NCBI GenBank assembly: GCA_028716785.1
Contig: JAQUPD010000022.1
Location: 1 to 33,197 of the forward strand
DNA from: Fidelibacterota bacterium
GTDB lineage: Bacteria; Fidelibacterota; Fidelibacteria; Fidelibacterales; Fidelibacteraceae
Direction: 5' to 3'
DNA: 33,197 nucleotides
The translations under genes were made by a program, and so were the position numbers. The notes beneath the pieces are model-generated. The model was given only the letters and a program-made list of their open reading frames with translations. It was not told the origin of the DNA and made no database searches. The number at the start of each line of letters is the position of its first letter. Position 1 is the stretch's first letter. This document shows, in pieces, positions 1-8,528 of this stretch.

Positions 1-429
1 CTTAAATGTGTCGGGATGATCATTTTCTACAATAACAGTTTTAATATCTCTTTCCGGGAAAGAGCGGGTTAAAAGACTATGGGTTCCTCCATAAAGGGTA
101 TGACTTGCTAAAATTTTCCCACTTTTGGGAATAAGGGTAATAATGGCTGCGGCAATAGCTGCCATTCCCGATGCAAAAGCAACACTTGCTTCTGTATTTT
201 CTAGACAAGCAATTTGTCTGCAAAGCGCATCAACAGTAGGATTTCCCATCCGAGAATAAGAATAACCTCTTTTTTTCCCTGTGTATAAAGCGGATCCATC
301 CTCAGTAGATTCAAAGGCGAAAGAGGTTGTTTGATATAAAGGAGAGACAATTGCGTGATAGAGGGGATCCGATTCACCTTTTCCATGTATGCACGCTGTT
401 TCGATATGATTGTTTTTTTTCATGTCCAT
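1..429 (-). CDS. Cys/Met-metabolism PLP-dependent enzyme, N-terminal part (cystathionine gamma-synthase / methionine gamma-lyase type)
   Basis: The visible 143 residues begin at 429 and run off the left edge, so the C-terminal two thirds, including the PLP-binding lysine, are missing. The family is shown by an N-terminal 'TACIHG' stretch, 'SPLYQTTSF' near residue 29, 'YSRMGNPT' at 58-65 and 'SGMAA' at 87-91, which belong to the fold type I Cys/Met-metabolism enzymes. These motifs do not separate cystathionine gamma-synthase, methionine gamma-lyase and O-acetylhomoserine sulfhydrylase. An in-frame ATG at 423 is an alternative start. Neither start has a clear Shine-Dalgarno sequence. The gene is divergent from the TPR operon at 752. 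Confidence 0.88.
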   Translation of the reverse strand, partial: MDMKKNNHIETACIHGKGESDPLYHAIVSPLYQTTSFAFESTEDGSALYTGKKRGYSYSRMGNPTVDALCRQIACLENTEASVAFASGMAAIAAAIITLIPKSGKILASHTLYGGTHSLLTRSFPERDIKTVIVENDHPDTFK

Positions 430-751
430 TGTTGATTAGTTATTTTTACCGTCCAACATTGCATCTGTGATGCTATTTGTTAAACGATGGTAAACTTATC
501 TTATTTTTTGATAAAAAACTTGAGATTTCGAAAAAAGTGAGAAAATATTAATAAAATATCTGTCAAAAAGTTATGAAGAAGACTCCAATTTCTTAAAAAT
601 GATAAATTCCCCTAGAGAAAAACATTCAGGATAAATATTATGAGTAAAAAAGTGTTTTATTTTCTTCTATCCTTTTATAAAAAATAAATTGCTATTTTAA
701 GGATGAAGAGATGAATTTCATACAAGGGTTGAAAATTGCAAGTGGGGTAAT
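430..751. other. A+T-rich divergent intergenic region
   Basis: This 322-base gap separates the left-edge PLP enzyme (minus) from the TPR gene (plus) and should hold promoters for both. I see no convincing -35/-10 pair on either strand and no coding potential. One short perfect inverted repeat, GCATC-TGT-GATGC at 461-473, lies in the presumed 5' leader of the minus-strand gene and could be an operator or a small hairpin. No SAM riboswitch (S-box) core was recognised despite the likely methionine-related neighbour. Confidence 0.4.
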
Positions 752-2467
752 ATGAGATATCTAAAAATTTATGGTTTTGCATTTTTTGTACTTATATCTT
801 TTCTTTACGCTCAAGATATTGATGTAATGAAAGGTATTCAACGGAGAGATACCACGCGTACTTTAGCACCTATGGAGTTAGATGAAATTCCTGATTACAT
901 TGGAGAACCAACAGAAACGAGTGAAGCAGATAGTGAACTTTGGCGTAAGACAATGATTGATAGTCTTGAAAATCAGTTTAGCCGTGAAAAAGAAAGGTTA
1001 GAAACAAATTTTCAAACAACCTATGAGTATAAACTTTCAAGGGCTATTGATTCCATACGTTTTTCACTTGCCTATCAGATTCAAGCATTGGAAAGTGAGG
1101 TCCAACATCTTCGGAATCAAGTGCCTGATACGGTAGAAATTATTTATTCCTCATATCAGCAGGAAAGAGATTCTCTCTTACATGAAATTGTAGCGCTAAA
1201 AAAAATGCTTATCTCTTTAAAAGCACCTACAATATCAGCTTATTCACCGGATGCCTTAAAAAGGGAGCAAGCGTATTACACCTATTTGTTTGATCTTATG
1301 AAGGAGGAAAAGGATACCCGATTTTTACTTAAAGCTGATGAACTCTCTGAGATAAAAGAGAAAGAGTTGTGGCTATATTTGGATATCTATTTTCCCGATT
1401 TAAACAGTGGGGAAGTTCTCATTCAATTGGCGAGGGTTTATGAAGATGAGCATAAGATTTCTGCTGCTAAGCTTACCTATTTAAAGTATCTTTTTTTCTT
1501 TCCAGATTCTGTTAATCGATCTTACATCAAAAAACAGATAGAAATTTTGATAGAGCGCGATCCAGATCCTCATGATATTCTGTTATCAGAATATTTGATG
1601 GATACGAGGATGAACGCGCTTGAAGGATCCCCTCATTATCTCTATCTCCGTGCCATGGCTGATATTGGGTATCCTGACTGTGAGTTTTTATTTGAACGGG
1701 AAATTAGAAGATTTCAGCAGGAGGAAGAAAACCCTAATCACGTGAGTCAGGCTCTCATTTGGTTTGCCGATATGCTTACCCGTCAAAAGCATTATCAATT
1801 GGCTATAAGTCAGCTAAAAAAGGTTGTTACTGTTTATCCCGAAAGCTCTTATATCCCACAGGCGCTTTATATGATGGCAGGTATTTACCGAAATAATTTA
1901 GGAGAGAGTCAGAAAGCTGCGGACATTTATGAACAAATTCGAGTCGAGTATCCCAAAAATTTCTATGCACCCAAAGCGTTGCTTATCCGTGCATCCATTC
2001 AAGAAAAGGAAATGAAAGATTTTGTAGCGGCATTAAGTGACTATGAAAAAGTGGTTGCGAACTATCCAGGGACGCTCTATGCGGTAGAAGCCTTAAAAAA
2101 TATGGGACGCATTTATCGAACCCTTTCAAAAAGTTCTGACTTAGCAATCAGGCAGTATGAGACAATTAAAAGAGAGTATGGTTTTTATTGGCAAGAAGCC
2201 GCAGAGGCTATGATAACCCTTGCTGAATTGTATGAAGAAAAGGGAGATTATGATCATGCTGTAAAAGAAATCCTGGAACTTTACGAGCGTTATCCCAATT
2301 ATGAAAAAGTACCCAATCAATTATTGAAAGCAGCATCCTTAAGAGAAGAGAAACTTGGCGATAAAAAGGGAGCAAAAGAAATTTACACCATTGTGATTGC
2401 TCAGTATCCTGAAACAAGGGCTTCAGAAAAAGCCCGAAAAGTATTGGCAAAAGTGGAAAAAGAATAA
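752..2467 (+). CDS. exported tetratricopeptide-repeat protein
   Basis: This 571-residue protein starts with a signal peptide (basic MRYLK, a hydrophobic run to about residue 19, then 'LYAQD'), so it is probably periplasmic or lipid-free and envelope-associated. Residues about 65-150 are charged and heptad-like, suggesting a coiled coil. From about residue 325 to the end there are at least five TPR-type helical pairs with the recurring pattern 'A...Y..I...YP....APKAL', resembling the TPR_6 repeats of BamD and CpoB/YbgF proteins. No enzymatic motif was seen. MoxR starts 14 bases downstream, so the protein probably works with the MoxR-DUF58 pair as an envelope scaffold. The exact role is unknown. 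Confidence 0.85.
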   Translation: MRYLKIYGFAFFVLISFLYAQDIDVMKGIQRRDTTRTLAPMELDEIPDYIGEPTETSEADSELWRKTMIDSLENQFSREKERLETNFQTTYEYKLSRAIDSIRFSLAYQIQALESEVQHLRNQVPDTVEIIYSSYQQERDSLLHEIVALKKMLISLKAPTISAYSPDALKREQAYYTYLFDLMKEEKDTRFLLKADELSEIKEKELWLYLDIYFPDLNSGEVLIQLARVYEDEHKISAAKLTYLKYLFFFPDSVNRSYIKKQIEILIERDPDPHDILLSEYLMDTRMNALEGSPHYLYLRAMADIGYPDCEFLFEREIRRFQQEEENPNHVSQALIWFADMLTRQKHYQLAISQLKKVVTVYPESSYIPQALYMMAGIYRNNLGESQKAADIYEQIRVEYPKNFYAPKALLIRASIQEKEMKDFVAALSDYEKVVANYPGTLYAVEALKNMGRIYRTLSKSSDLAIRQYETIKREYGFYWQEAAEAMITLAELYEEKGDYDHAVKEILELYERYPNYEKVPNQLLKAASLREEKLGDKKGAKEIYTIVIAQYPETRASEKARKVLAKVEKE

Positions 2468-2481
2468 CATAAAGGACATTC

Positions 2482-3462
2482 ATGACAACTTCCCCTTTAG
2501 ATCTTTTAGACGAAACAGCAAAATTTTATGATATTGCAACGAAGGAACTTGGCAACATTATTGTAGGTCAGCACGATATAATTGAAAATCTTTTAATTGC
2601 CCTCTTAACAGGTGGACATTGTTTGTTAGTGGGTGTTCCAGGGTTAGCAAAGACTCTTTTAGTAAAATCGTTGGCAAGTATTATGGATTTATCTTTTCGA
2701 CGGATTCAATTTACCCCTGATCTAATGCCATCGGATATTACAGGAACGGAAGTTATTGAAGAAGAACGCAAGACGGGAAAACGTGTATTTCGTTTTATTC
2801 CCGGGCCTGTTTTTGCGAATATTATATTGGCTGACGAAATTAATCGAACACCTCCAAAAACCCAATCGGCTCTTCTTGAAGCCATGCAAGAGCATCAAGT
2901 AACCTCAGCAGGAAGAACTCTTCCCCTTGAAGAACCCTTTTTTGTCCTTGCTACACAAAATCCTATTGAACAAGAGGGCACCTATCCTTTACCGGAAGCC
3001 CAACAAGATCGTTTTATGTTTCAGTTGAATTTGACCTATCCTTCTCTGAAGGAAGAGAAAATAATTGTTGATCAAATGGTTCGTATCAACCAGACGCATT
3101 TATCTCCTGTTATTGAAAAAGAGCGAATTCTTGAGATTATTGCTTTTACCCAACAAATTCCTGTTTCGGATCATTTAATTGACTATGCAGTTACTTTCGT
3201 TCGAAAAACACGCCCCACCGAGGGAAATGATCCCTTTATTCAAAAATATGTTAAGTGGGGAGCAGGTCCTCGAGCAGCACAACATTTAGTTGCTGCTGCA
3301 AAAACCCGGGCAGCTATACACGGCAAACCGACTCCCGATGAAGAAGATATTAATGCCCTTTTGTTGCCCGTTCTTCACCACAGAATTTTGCGGACCTTTG
3401 CCGCAGAGGCCGAACAAATACATATTCAAGAAATTCTCCACCATATTTTGCAAAAAACATGA
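2482..3462 (+). CDS. MoxR-family AAA+ ATPase
   Basis: This 326-residue protein has the full MoxR signature. The Walker A is 'GVPGLAKT' near residues 51-58. The Walker B region is 'IILADEINR', followed by 'TPPKTQSALLEAMQEHQVT'. The sensor 1 region is 'LATQNPIEQEGTYPLPEAQQDRF'-like. MoxR ATPases act as chaperone-like remodelers and typically pair with von Willebrand factor A or DUF58 proteins. AAAGGA lies six bases before the ATG. The stop codon overlaps the next ATG (ATGA), so the DUF58 gene is translationally coupled. The usual downstream membrane VWA (BatA/BatB-like) genes are absent. Confidence 0.95.
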   Translation: MTTSPLDLLDETAKFYDIATKELGNIIVGQHDIIENLLIALLTGGHCLLVGVPGLAKTLLVKSLASIMDLSFRRIQFTPDLMPSDITGTEVIEEERKTGKRVFRFIPGPVFANIILADEINRTPPKTQSALLEAMQEHQVTSAGRTLPLEEPFFVLATQNPIEQEGTYPLPEAQQDRFMFQLNLTYPSLKEEKIIVDQMVRINQTHLSPVIEKERILEIIAFTQQIPVSDHLIDYAVTFVRKTRPTEGNDPFIQKYVKWGAGPRAAQHLVAAAKTRAAIHGKPTPDEEDINALLLPVLHHRILRTFAAEAEQIHIQEILHHILQKT

Positions 3463-4361
3463 GTTTTCAACAGCAAACTAAATCTCAGGCCATTACGTTA
3501 TCTGATTTAATCGTCTTCGATACCCTTGATTTACAAGTCCGCTATGTTGTAGAAGGCTTTCTTTTAGGTCTCCATAGTTCGCCATATCATGGCTTTAGTG
3601 TCGAATTTTCTCAACATCGCCCTTATAATCCAGGGGATGATATTCGTCATCTTGATTGGAAGGTCTATGGGAGAACAAATCGCTATTATATTCGACAATA
3701 TGAACAGGATACAAATTTATCGGCATATCTTTTAGTGGATTGTAGCCATTCTATGGGATTTGGGAGCCCTTTTTCAAAATTTTACGCAGCTTCTATAATT
3801 GCCGCATCTTTGGCAACTCTACTTGTACGCCAAAATGATGCGGTGGGGCTTTGCCTCTTTCAGGATAAACCCATTACCGTTATGCCTCCCAAAGCTATCT
3901 CCTCTTATCCTATCGAAATGATGAAATGTTTGTCAATGACAGACGTAAAGGGGAAAACCTCCACAGCTTTTACTCTTCATCAAATGGCAGAATCTATGAC
4001 TCAACGTGGACTTGTTCTTTTAATTTCGGATTTGTGGGATGATCCAGAGGCGATTATAAAGGGGATTCAACATGTACGTTATGGTGGTCATGAAGTGCTT
4101 GTTGTTCATGTGTGGAATCCAAATGAAATGGATTTAAAAAAAGGAAAAAAGACAGAATTTATTGATATGGAAACAGGGGAACACATCAAAGCAGACAATC
4201 GGCAAATTCGCGACCTTTACAGACAGACTGTCCTGGCGTTGCAAAAAACATATCTTGAATCCTTTGGGAATATGGGGGTAGATTATCTTTTTTTTCGAAC
4301 AGATGATGATTTACGGACAGTTTTAATGACGTATCTCTTGAAACGAAATACCATGATGTAA
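3459..4361 (+). CDS. DUF58 domain-containing protein (VWA-like partner of MoxR)
   Basis: This 300-residue protein carries the DUF58 core 'RPYNPGDDIRHLDWKVYGR' near residues 50-70, followed by a VWA/MIDAS-like 'VDCSHSMGFGS' near residue 93. I see no transmembrane segment, so it is probably cytoplasmic or peripheral. DUF58 proteins are found next to MoxR ATPases across bacteria and are thought to be their partners. The substrate here is unknown. The start overlaps the MoxR stop by four bases and has no separate ribosome binding site. The operon ends just after this gene at a strong hairpin terminator. Confidence 0.93.
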   Translation: MSFQQQTKSQAITLSDLIVFDTLDLQVRYVVEGFLLGLHSSPYHGFSVEFSQHRPYNPGDDIRHLDWKVYGRTNRYYIRQYEQDTNLSAYLLVDCSHSMGFGSPFSKFYAASIIAASLATLLVRQNDAVGLCLFQDKPITVMPPKAISSYPIEMMKCLSMTDVKGKTSTAFTLHQMAESMTQRGLVLLISDLWDDPEAIIKGIQHVRYGGHEVLVVHVWNPNEMDLKKGKKTEFIDMETGEHIKADNRQIRDLYRQTVLALQKTYLESFGNMGVDYLFFRTDDDLRTVLMTYLLKRNTMM

Positions 4362-4372
4362 AAATTATCCAT

Positions 4373-4403
4373 AAAAAAGACAGGGCAAACCCTGTCTTTT
4401 TTT
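4373..4403. terminator. bidirectional Rho-independent terminator
   Basis: GACAGGG, loop CAAA and CCCTGTC form a perfect stem flanked by an A run (4373-4378) and a T run (4397-4403). It is therefore a good intrinsic terminator in both directions. It sits between the convergent DUF58 gene (plus, ends 4361) and the glycosidase-like gene (minus, ends 4427). Confidence 0.93.
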
Positions 4404-4426
4404 AACATGAGCCATATAGTATAAGT

Positions 4427-6883
4427 TTATTTAAGCAAAATCATTTTTTTTGATGCGCTAAATTCCCCCGCTTGGACTGAATAAATATAGAGTCCTGTGC
4501 TTACGCGATTTCCTCTCATATTTGTGCCATCCCAAAGAATTTCATAGAAATTTGACTCTTGGTTTTTGAAATGCCATTCTTGAATGAGCTGACCATTGAG
4601 ATCAAAAATTTTAACAGAGACATCGCTGGTTTTTGGCAATTGATAGGGAATGTTAGTGACAGGATTAAACGGATTGGGATAATTTTGTCCAAGCTGGAAG
4701 TTTTTAGGGATATTCATATCCATCGAGATATCGGTTGAAATGAAATCAATAATAAAGTCGTCAAAATAAAGAACGCCCGATCCCTTCTTATCATCACTGG
4801 TCTGAGCGAGATAAAAACGTGTCCATGTTATGGGATAATCAAGAACTGCATTGGGATTTGCCCAGCTTGGAATCGCATCATCTAGATTTGCTTCTAACAA
4901 TTTCCAGGAATCTTTCCAATCGATGCCAGGGCTTGCATTTGTAAAATCGAGGAGAAATTTTTCACCATTCTTATCTTTAAACTCACTGCGGAGCCAATGT
5001 CCATTTCCATCTCCATAAACATGGATTCCAATTTTATCAGGGCGCCCAGAAACAGGAATATTGCAATTCATATAGAGGGCGCTTGTTCCTCCTGTTGTTA
5101 AGCTATAGGTAAGTTTTCCTGAAGAAGGGGAAGAAATAAAATGGGTAGTATCCACTGTAAATGAACATTCTTGAATAGCAACATAGACCCCAGTAAGGGT
5201 AAACTGTGATACATCTGAGAAATCATCTACGAGCACCGAGGTGGATATTCCAACAGTAACAGGAACAGACCCAATGACTGAGCCATATTGGACAATAATG
5301 CTTCCTTCACCACTTTGTGTTGCTGTAAAAAAGCCATTTTCTGTAATAGTCCCAACATCCCCCTCTACCTGCCATTCATAATCTGAAAGGGAAAAGGTGA
5401 TGACATTTTCATAATTGTCATAGGCAATAACATTCATCTGCTGAAATCCCCCTACGTTTAAAATGACAGGATTAGGGGTAATTTCAAGTCGTGTTAAAAC
5501 ACTCTTTTTTACTAATGTCGAATCAACGATATCTCCGACACTTGCATAAACATAACCACTTACCGTATCCTCAGATGCTACAAATAATCCCCTTTCATCA
5601 ATGGTCCCTACCGTCGAATCGCAGCTCCAAATAACAGTAGAATCCTTAAGACTTACAGAATTAAAAAACATATCGAGTCCTTGAACATGAAATTGAACTT
5701 CAGAACCTGCGATAGCATACACCACAGAAGGAGTTATCCGAAGTAGAGCCAAAACGCTATCAGGTGCTGTGCTCACAACGAGCAGACAATTTGAGACAGT
5801 TCGTTCTCCTCCGGGATCGGAAGGACTGTTTTTAATTTCACCTCGAACAATCATGGTTGTCGATCCACCCCCATCAAGGTTAATGCCATTATAAACACCC
5901 CACTCCAACATATATGCCCCAAGTTCATGAAAATTCATGCCTATAGAGTATCCAGGCTGACGCCCATCAACTGTAAAGAGAAAGAAGTATGTTGAATCAA
6001 CATTGAATCCTGCTGCTGTGCGCGGATGACGATCCTCTGAACTGCCAACATTAACACCATTTTGGATAAGAATCGTATTCCCGCCGATTAGTTGGGTAAG
6101 TTTTTCGGGGCCGGGGGACATCTTTTGGAGAAGAAATAGCGTATCACCTACGGAAAGCTTATTAATATAAGCAGCAGATTCGCCATGACCTGACAAAACA
6201 GCTCTTCCTTTTGTTAAGGGCGTGTTGCCCTGATTATTTCGAATTTCTTCTACAATGCAACACAAGGTATCATTGACTGCCCAGGACGAAAGCGGTTTAA
6301 TCCGTGCTTCTGATCCATAAGCGTTTGTCCCTGTGGCATCGCCAAAAAAAGAATTGTACAAAATAAGCTGATCTGTATCCCGGGAGGTATTGACATTGGA
6401 AATCATTATCATTCCTGAATCCGATATTATCATTCCTGAAAAAGAGACATCTGCAATGGAAGGAATATTATAGGCATTGATCCCTATAGTCTGCCACACT
6501 TCGTCGGTTTTTACAATTTCTCCATTTGAAATTTGTGCCCCTATTGGAATTCCATTGGATGTATTGTAAAAATCTCCATTGACCCCTGCCACAATCCGAT
6601 GGTTTTGACGATCTTTACGAGATGCCATTGACGACGTGCGTTCAAAACCTCTTAGTTTATCATTAGCTTTTACCGTTTCAAAGGTGATATAAGGATTTGT
6701 TAGATCTATTTTGAGGATATCAAATTGGAAAGGACCATAATCACGGGATTCGGAATAGTACATTACACCAGGACCCACTTGCAAACTGTCCATGTGATCT
6801 GCCAAAAGAGGCGCAAAGAATCCAACAAAAAAAATACTCCCTAAACCCCAAAACATAAGTTTTTTTGTATGGTTTATCATCAC
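4427..6883 (-). CDS. secreted phosphodiester glycosidase-family protein with type IX sorting domain
   Basis: This 818-residue protein begins with a signal peptide (hydrophobic to about residue 28, 'LLADH'). Residues about 80-370 match the phosphodiester glycosidase domain (NAGPA, formerly DUF2233): 'VAGVNGDFYN', 'GAQISNGEIV', 'TVDGRQPGYSIGMN' and 'GINLDGGGSTTM' near residue 333, ending in 'NCLLVVS'. Two bacterial Ig-like segments follow (about 378-460 and 462-545), then a beta-rich region (about 552-717) resembling a carbohydrate-binding module. The last 85 or so residues form a FlgD-like type IX sorting domain with 'YPNPFNP' and 'GLYIYSV'. Known relatives cleave sugar phosphodiesters; the substrate here is unknown, probably a cell-surface or extracellular glycan. 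AGGAG precedes the start, and a second ATG lies at 6880. Confidence 0.9.
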   Translation of the reverse strand: MMINHTKKLMFWGLGSIFFVGFFAPLLADHMDSLQVGPGVMYYSESRDYGPFQFDILKIDLTNPYITFETVKANDKLRGFERTSSMASRKDRQNHRIVAGVNGDFYNTSNGIPIGAQISNGEIVKTDEVWQTIGINAYNIPSIADVSFSGMIISDSGMIMISNVNTSRDTDQLILYNSFFGDATGTNAYGSEARIKPLSSWAVNDTLCCIVEEIRNNQGNTPLTKGRAVLSGHGESAAYINKLSVGDTLFLLQKMSPGPEKLTQLIGGNTILIQNGVNVGSSEDRHPRTAAGFNVDSTYFFLFTVDGRQPGYSIGMNFHELGAYMLEWGVYNGINLDGGGSTTMIVRGEIKNSPSDPGGERTVSNCLLVVSTAPDSVLALLRITPSVVYAIAGSEVQFHVQGLDMFFNSVSLKDSTVIWSCDSTVGTIDERGLFVASEDTVSGYVYASVGDIVDSTLVKKSVLTRLEITPNPVILNVGGFQQMNVIAYDNYENVITFSLSDYEWQVEGDVGTITENGFFTATQSGEGSIIVQYGSVIGSVPVTVGISTSVLVDDFSDVSQFTLTGVYVAIQECSFTVDTTHFISSPSSGKLTYSLTTGGTSALYMNCNIPVSGRPDKIGIHVYGDGNGHWLRSEFKDKNGEKFLLDFTNASPGIDWKDSWKLLEANLDDAIPSWANPNAVLDYPITWTRFYLAQTSDDKKGSGVLYFDDFIIDFISTDISMDMNIPKNFQLGQNYPNPFNPVTNIPYQLPKTSDVSVKIFDLNGQLIQEWHFKNQESNFYEILWDGTNMRGNRVSTGLYIYSVQAGEFSASKKMILLK

Positions 6884-6927
6884 ATCTCCTTTTTATTCCA
6901 TCTTATTAATGGTTTCATTGACAAAAA

Positions 6928-6956
6928 ATTTTATAATATATTTTTTTAAATGGCAA
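6928..6956 (-). promoter_or_regulatory. sigma-70-type promoter for the phosphodiester glycosidase gene
   Basis: Reading the minus strand, TTGCCA (6956-6951) is followed by a 17-base spacer and TAAAAT (6933-6928). This matches the consensus at 5 of 6 positions in each hexamer. The start of transcription would fall near 6921, giving a leader of about 38 bases that contains the AGGAG ribosome binding site. Confidence 0.65.
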
Positions 6957-7251
6957 GAAAATAGTATGTCAAAAGTGAATAAAACGAAGCAAAGCTTTTT
7001 AAATCGTGAGAGGCAAAAAGAGGGAAAGAAAAAGCCATAACATAGCATCATAACAATAGGTAAATATTAATATGCTAAATAAAAATGTATGAGATAAAAA
7101 ATATTAATAATATAAAACGATAATAAATTTCAATACAGTGCACTCAAATATGGTGATATGAATTTTTTCTTTACTCTTTTCTTTTAGTCCTTTAAACTAT
7201 ATCATAAAAGTGCCTTATTTTTATCCATTTTTCAACAAAATGAAAGGTGTT
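6957..7251. other. A+T-rich intergenic region before the KamA-family gene
   Basis: This roughly 295-base stretch contains no recognisable gene. It is very A+T-rich with scattered ATT/AAT runs. A weak candidate promoter for the aminomutase is TTTACT with a 17-base spacer and TAAACT near 7173-7201, matching only 4 of 6 positions in each hexamer. No lysine riboswitch core was recognised. The short palindromic stretch around 6994-7000 has only a four-pair stem and is not a credible terminator. Confidence 0.35.
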
Positions 7252-8391
7252 ATGAAAACAGTAAAATACATTACTCATATTAAAGATGTCCCTGAATTAA
7301 ATGAGGAAGAGAAGGGGCGTTTATCAAAAATTGAGGATAAGTTTGCTTTTCGGGCAAATGATTACTACTTAGGATTAATTCATTGGGATGATCCAGAGGA
7401 TCCAATTCGACGAATTATTATTCCTTCGGAGGATGAGTTTTTAGAATGGGGCGCTCTGGATGCTTCCAGTGAAGCGAAGTATGTGCGTGTACCGGGTGTT
7501 GAACATAAATACCGAGATACAGCACTTTTTATTTCTCAGGACACGTGTGGGGCTTTTTGTCGGTTTTGTTTCAGAAAGCGACTCTTTATGCATAGCAACA
7601 AAGAAGTAACACGGCGTTATGAAGAGGGTATTGAGTATATCCGGAATCATCCTGAGATTCTCAATGTTCTTATTACAGGCGGTGATCCTTTAATTATGGC
7701 CACCTCCAAACTTGAAGGGTTGATCCGGCAAGTGGTAACTATTCCTCATGTAAAAATTATTCGCATTGGGACAAAAATTCCTCTTTTCAATCCGTATCGG
7801 ATTTTAGAAGATCCTGCGTTGGTGGACATGATTCAGCGGTATTCAAATGGTGACAAAAAGATTTATTTGATGGTCCATATTAATCATCCCCGAGAACTGA
7901 CAAAACAAAGTCGGCAAGCGTTAAAAATGCTTCGAAATGCTGGTGCTGCCATTATGAATCAAACACCCCTTATTCGAGGTGTTAATGATGATCCTGATGT
8001 TTTGGCTGAGCTTTTTTTACAGTTAAATATTCTGGATATTTCACCCTATTATATTTTCCAATGTCGGCCAACTCTGGGAAATAAAACCTATGCCGTGCCT
8101 ATTGCCGAAGGATGGGACATTCTAGAAAATGCTAAAGATAAAGTTTCTGGTCTTGGCCGACGGGCTCGATTGGTAATGTCTCACAAAACAGGTAAAATTG
8201 AAATTGTAGCTGTAACCCCAGAAAAAACCGTTATGAAGTACCACCGTAATGCAGATCCAGAAAATTTTGCAAAGGTCATGATATACAAAACAAATCCTAA
8301 CGCATACTGGCTGGATGATTTTGAAGAATACCAGACGTTGTTAAAAGAAACGGGACAGGAAGGGGATAATGATCCCTATACGTATTGGTAA
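7252..8391 (+). CDS. KamA-family radical SAM aminomutase (lysine or glutamate 2,3-aminomutase-like)
   Basis: With the ATG at 7252 the protein has 379 residues. In-frame starts at 7240 (ATG) and 7210 (GTG) are possible, but family members begin near 'KYITHIKDVPELNEEE'. The radical SAM cluster motif CxxxCxxC is present as C99, C103 and C106 in 'CGAFCRFCF'. 'TGGDPL' follows near residue 143. K315 in 'SHKTGKIEI' aligns with the PLP lysine of lysine 2,3-aminomutase. The enzyme moves an alpha-amino group to the beta carbon using PLP and a 5'-deoxyadenosyl radical. The two Asp residues that bind the lysine side chain in the clostridial enzyme appear replaced (Arg272 and a Ser/Met), so the substrate may be glutamate. 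It stands alone upstream of thrB. Confidence 0.9.
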   Translation: MKTVKYITHIKDVPELNEEEKGRLSKIEDKFAFRANDYYLGLIHWDDPEDPIRRIIIPSEDEFLEWGALDASSEAKYVRVPGVEHKYRDTALFISQDTCGAFCRFCFRKRLFMHSNKEVTRRYEEGIEYIRNHPEILNVLITGGDPLIMATSKLEGLIRQVVTIPHVKIIRIGTKIPLFNPYRILEDPALVDMIQRYSNGDKKIYLMVHINHPRELTKQSRQALKMLRNAGAAIMNQTPLIRGVNDDPDVLAELFLQLNILDISPYYIFQCRPTLGNKTYAVPIAEGWDILENAKDKVSGLGRRARLVMSHKTGKIEIVAVTPEKTVMKYHRNADPENFAKVMIYKTNPNAYWLDDFEEYQTLLKETGQEGDNDPYTYW

Positions 8392-8528
8392 GAGTGAGGA
8401 ATATCCTCAAAAATCTGGCATTAGGAGAGGGAATTTTTTTCACTATAAACGTATCAACTTTCATTTAACACTTCTTTTATTGCTGCTGATTTTCTAAGTT
8501 TTCAATTAACTGATAATGTAGGCAAGCG

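Noticed and set aside
6957-7251. Lysine riboswitch upstream of the KamA-family gene
   Set aside because: The conserved lysine-riboswitch core elements are not recognisable in this A+T-rich stretch, and the gene is probably not lysine-specific.
8395-8409. Perfect hairpin TGAGGA-ATA-TCCTCA just after the KamA-family gene
   Set aside because: The stem has only six pairs and is followed by an A run on the plus strand and by no U run on either strand, so it is not a convincing intrinsic terminator. It was not listed as a feature.
8392-8528. Possible threonine leader peptide and attenuator before thrB
   Set aside because: The only ATG apart from the thrB start is followed at once by a stop, and there is no terminator hairpin with a U run, so the arrangement seen before ilvD is not repeated here.
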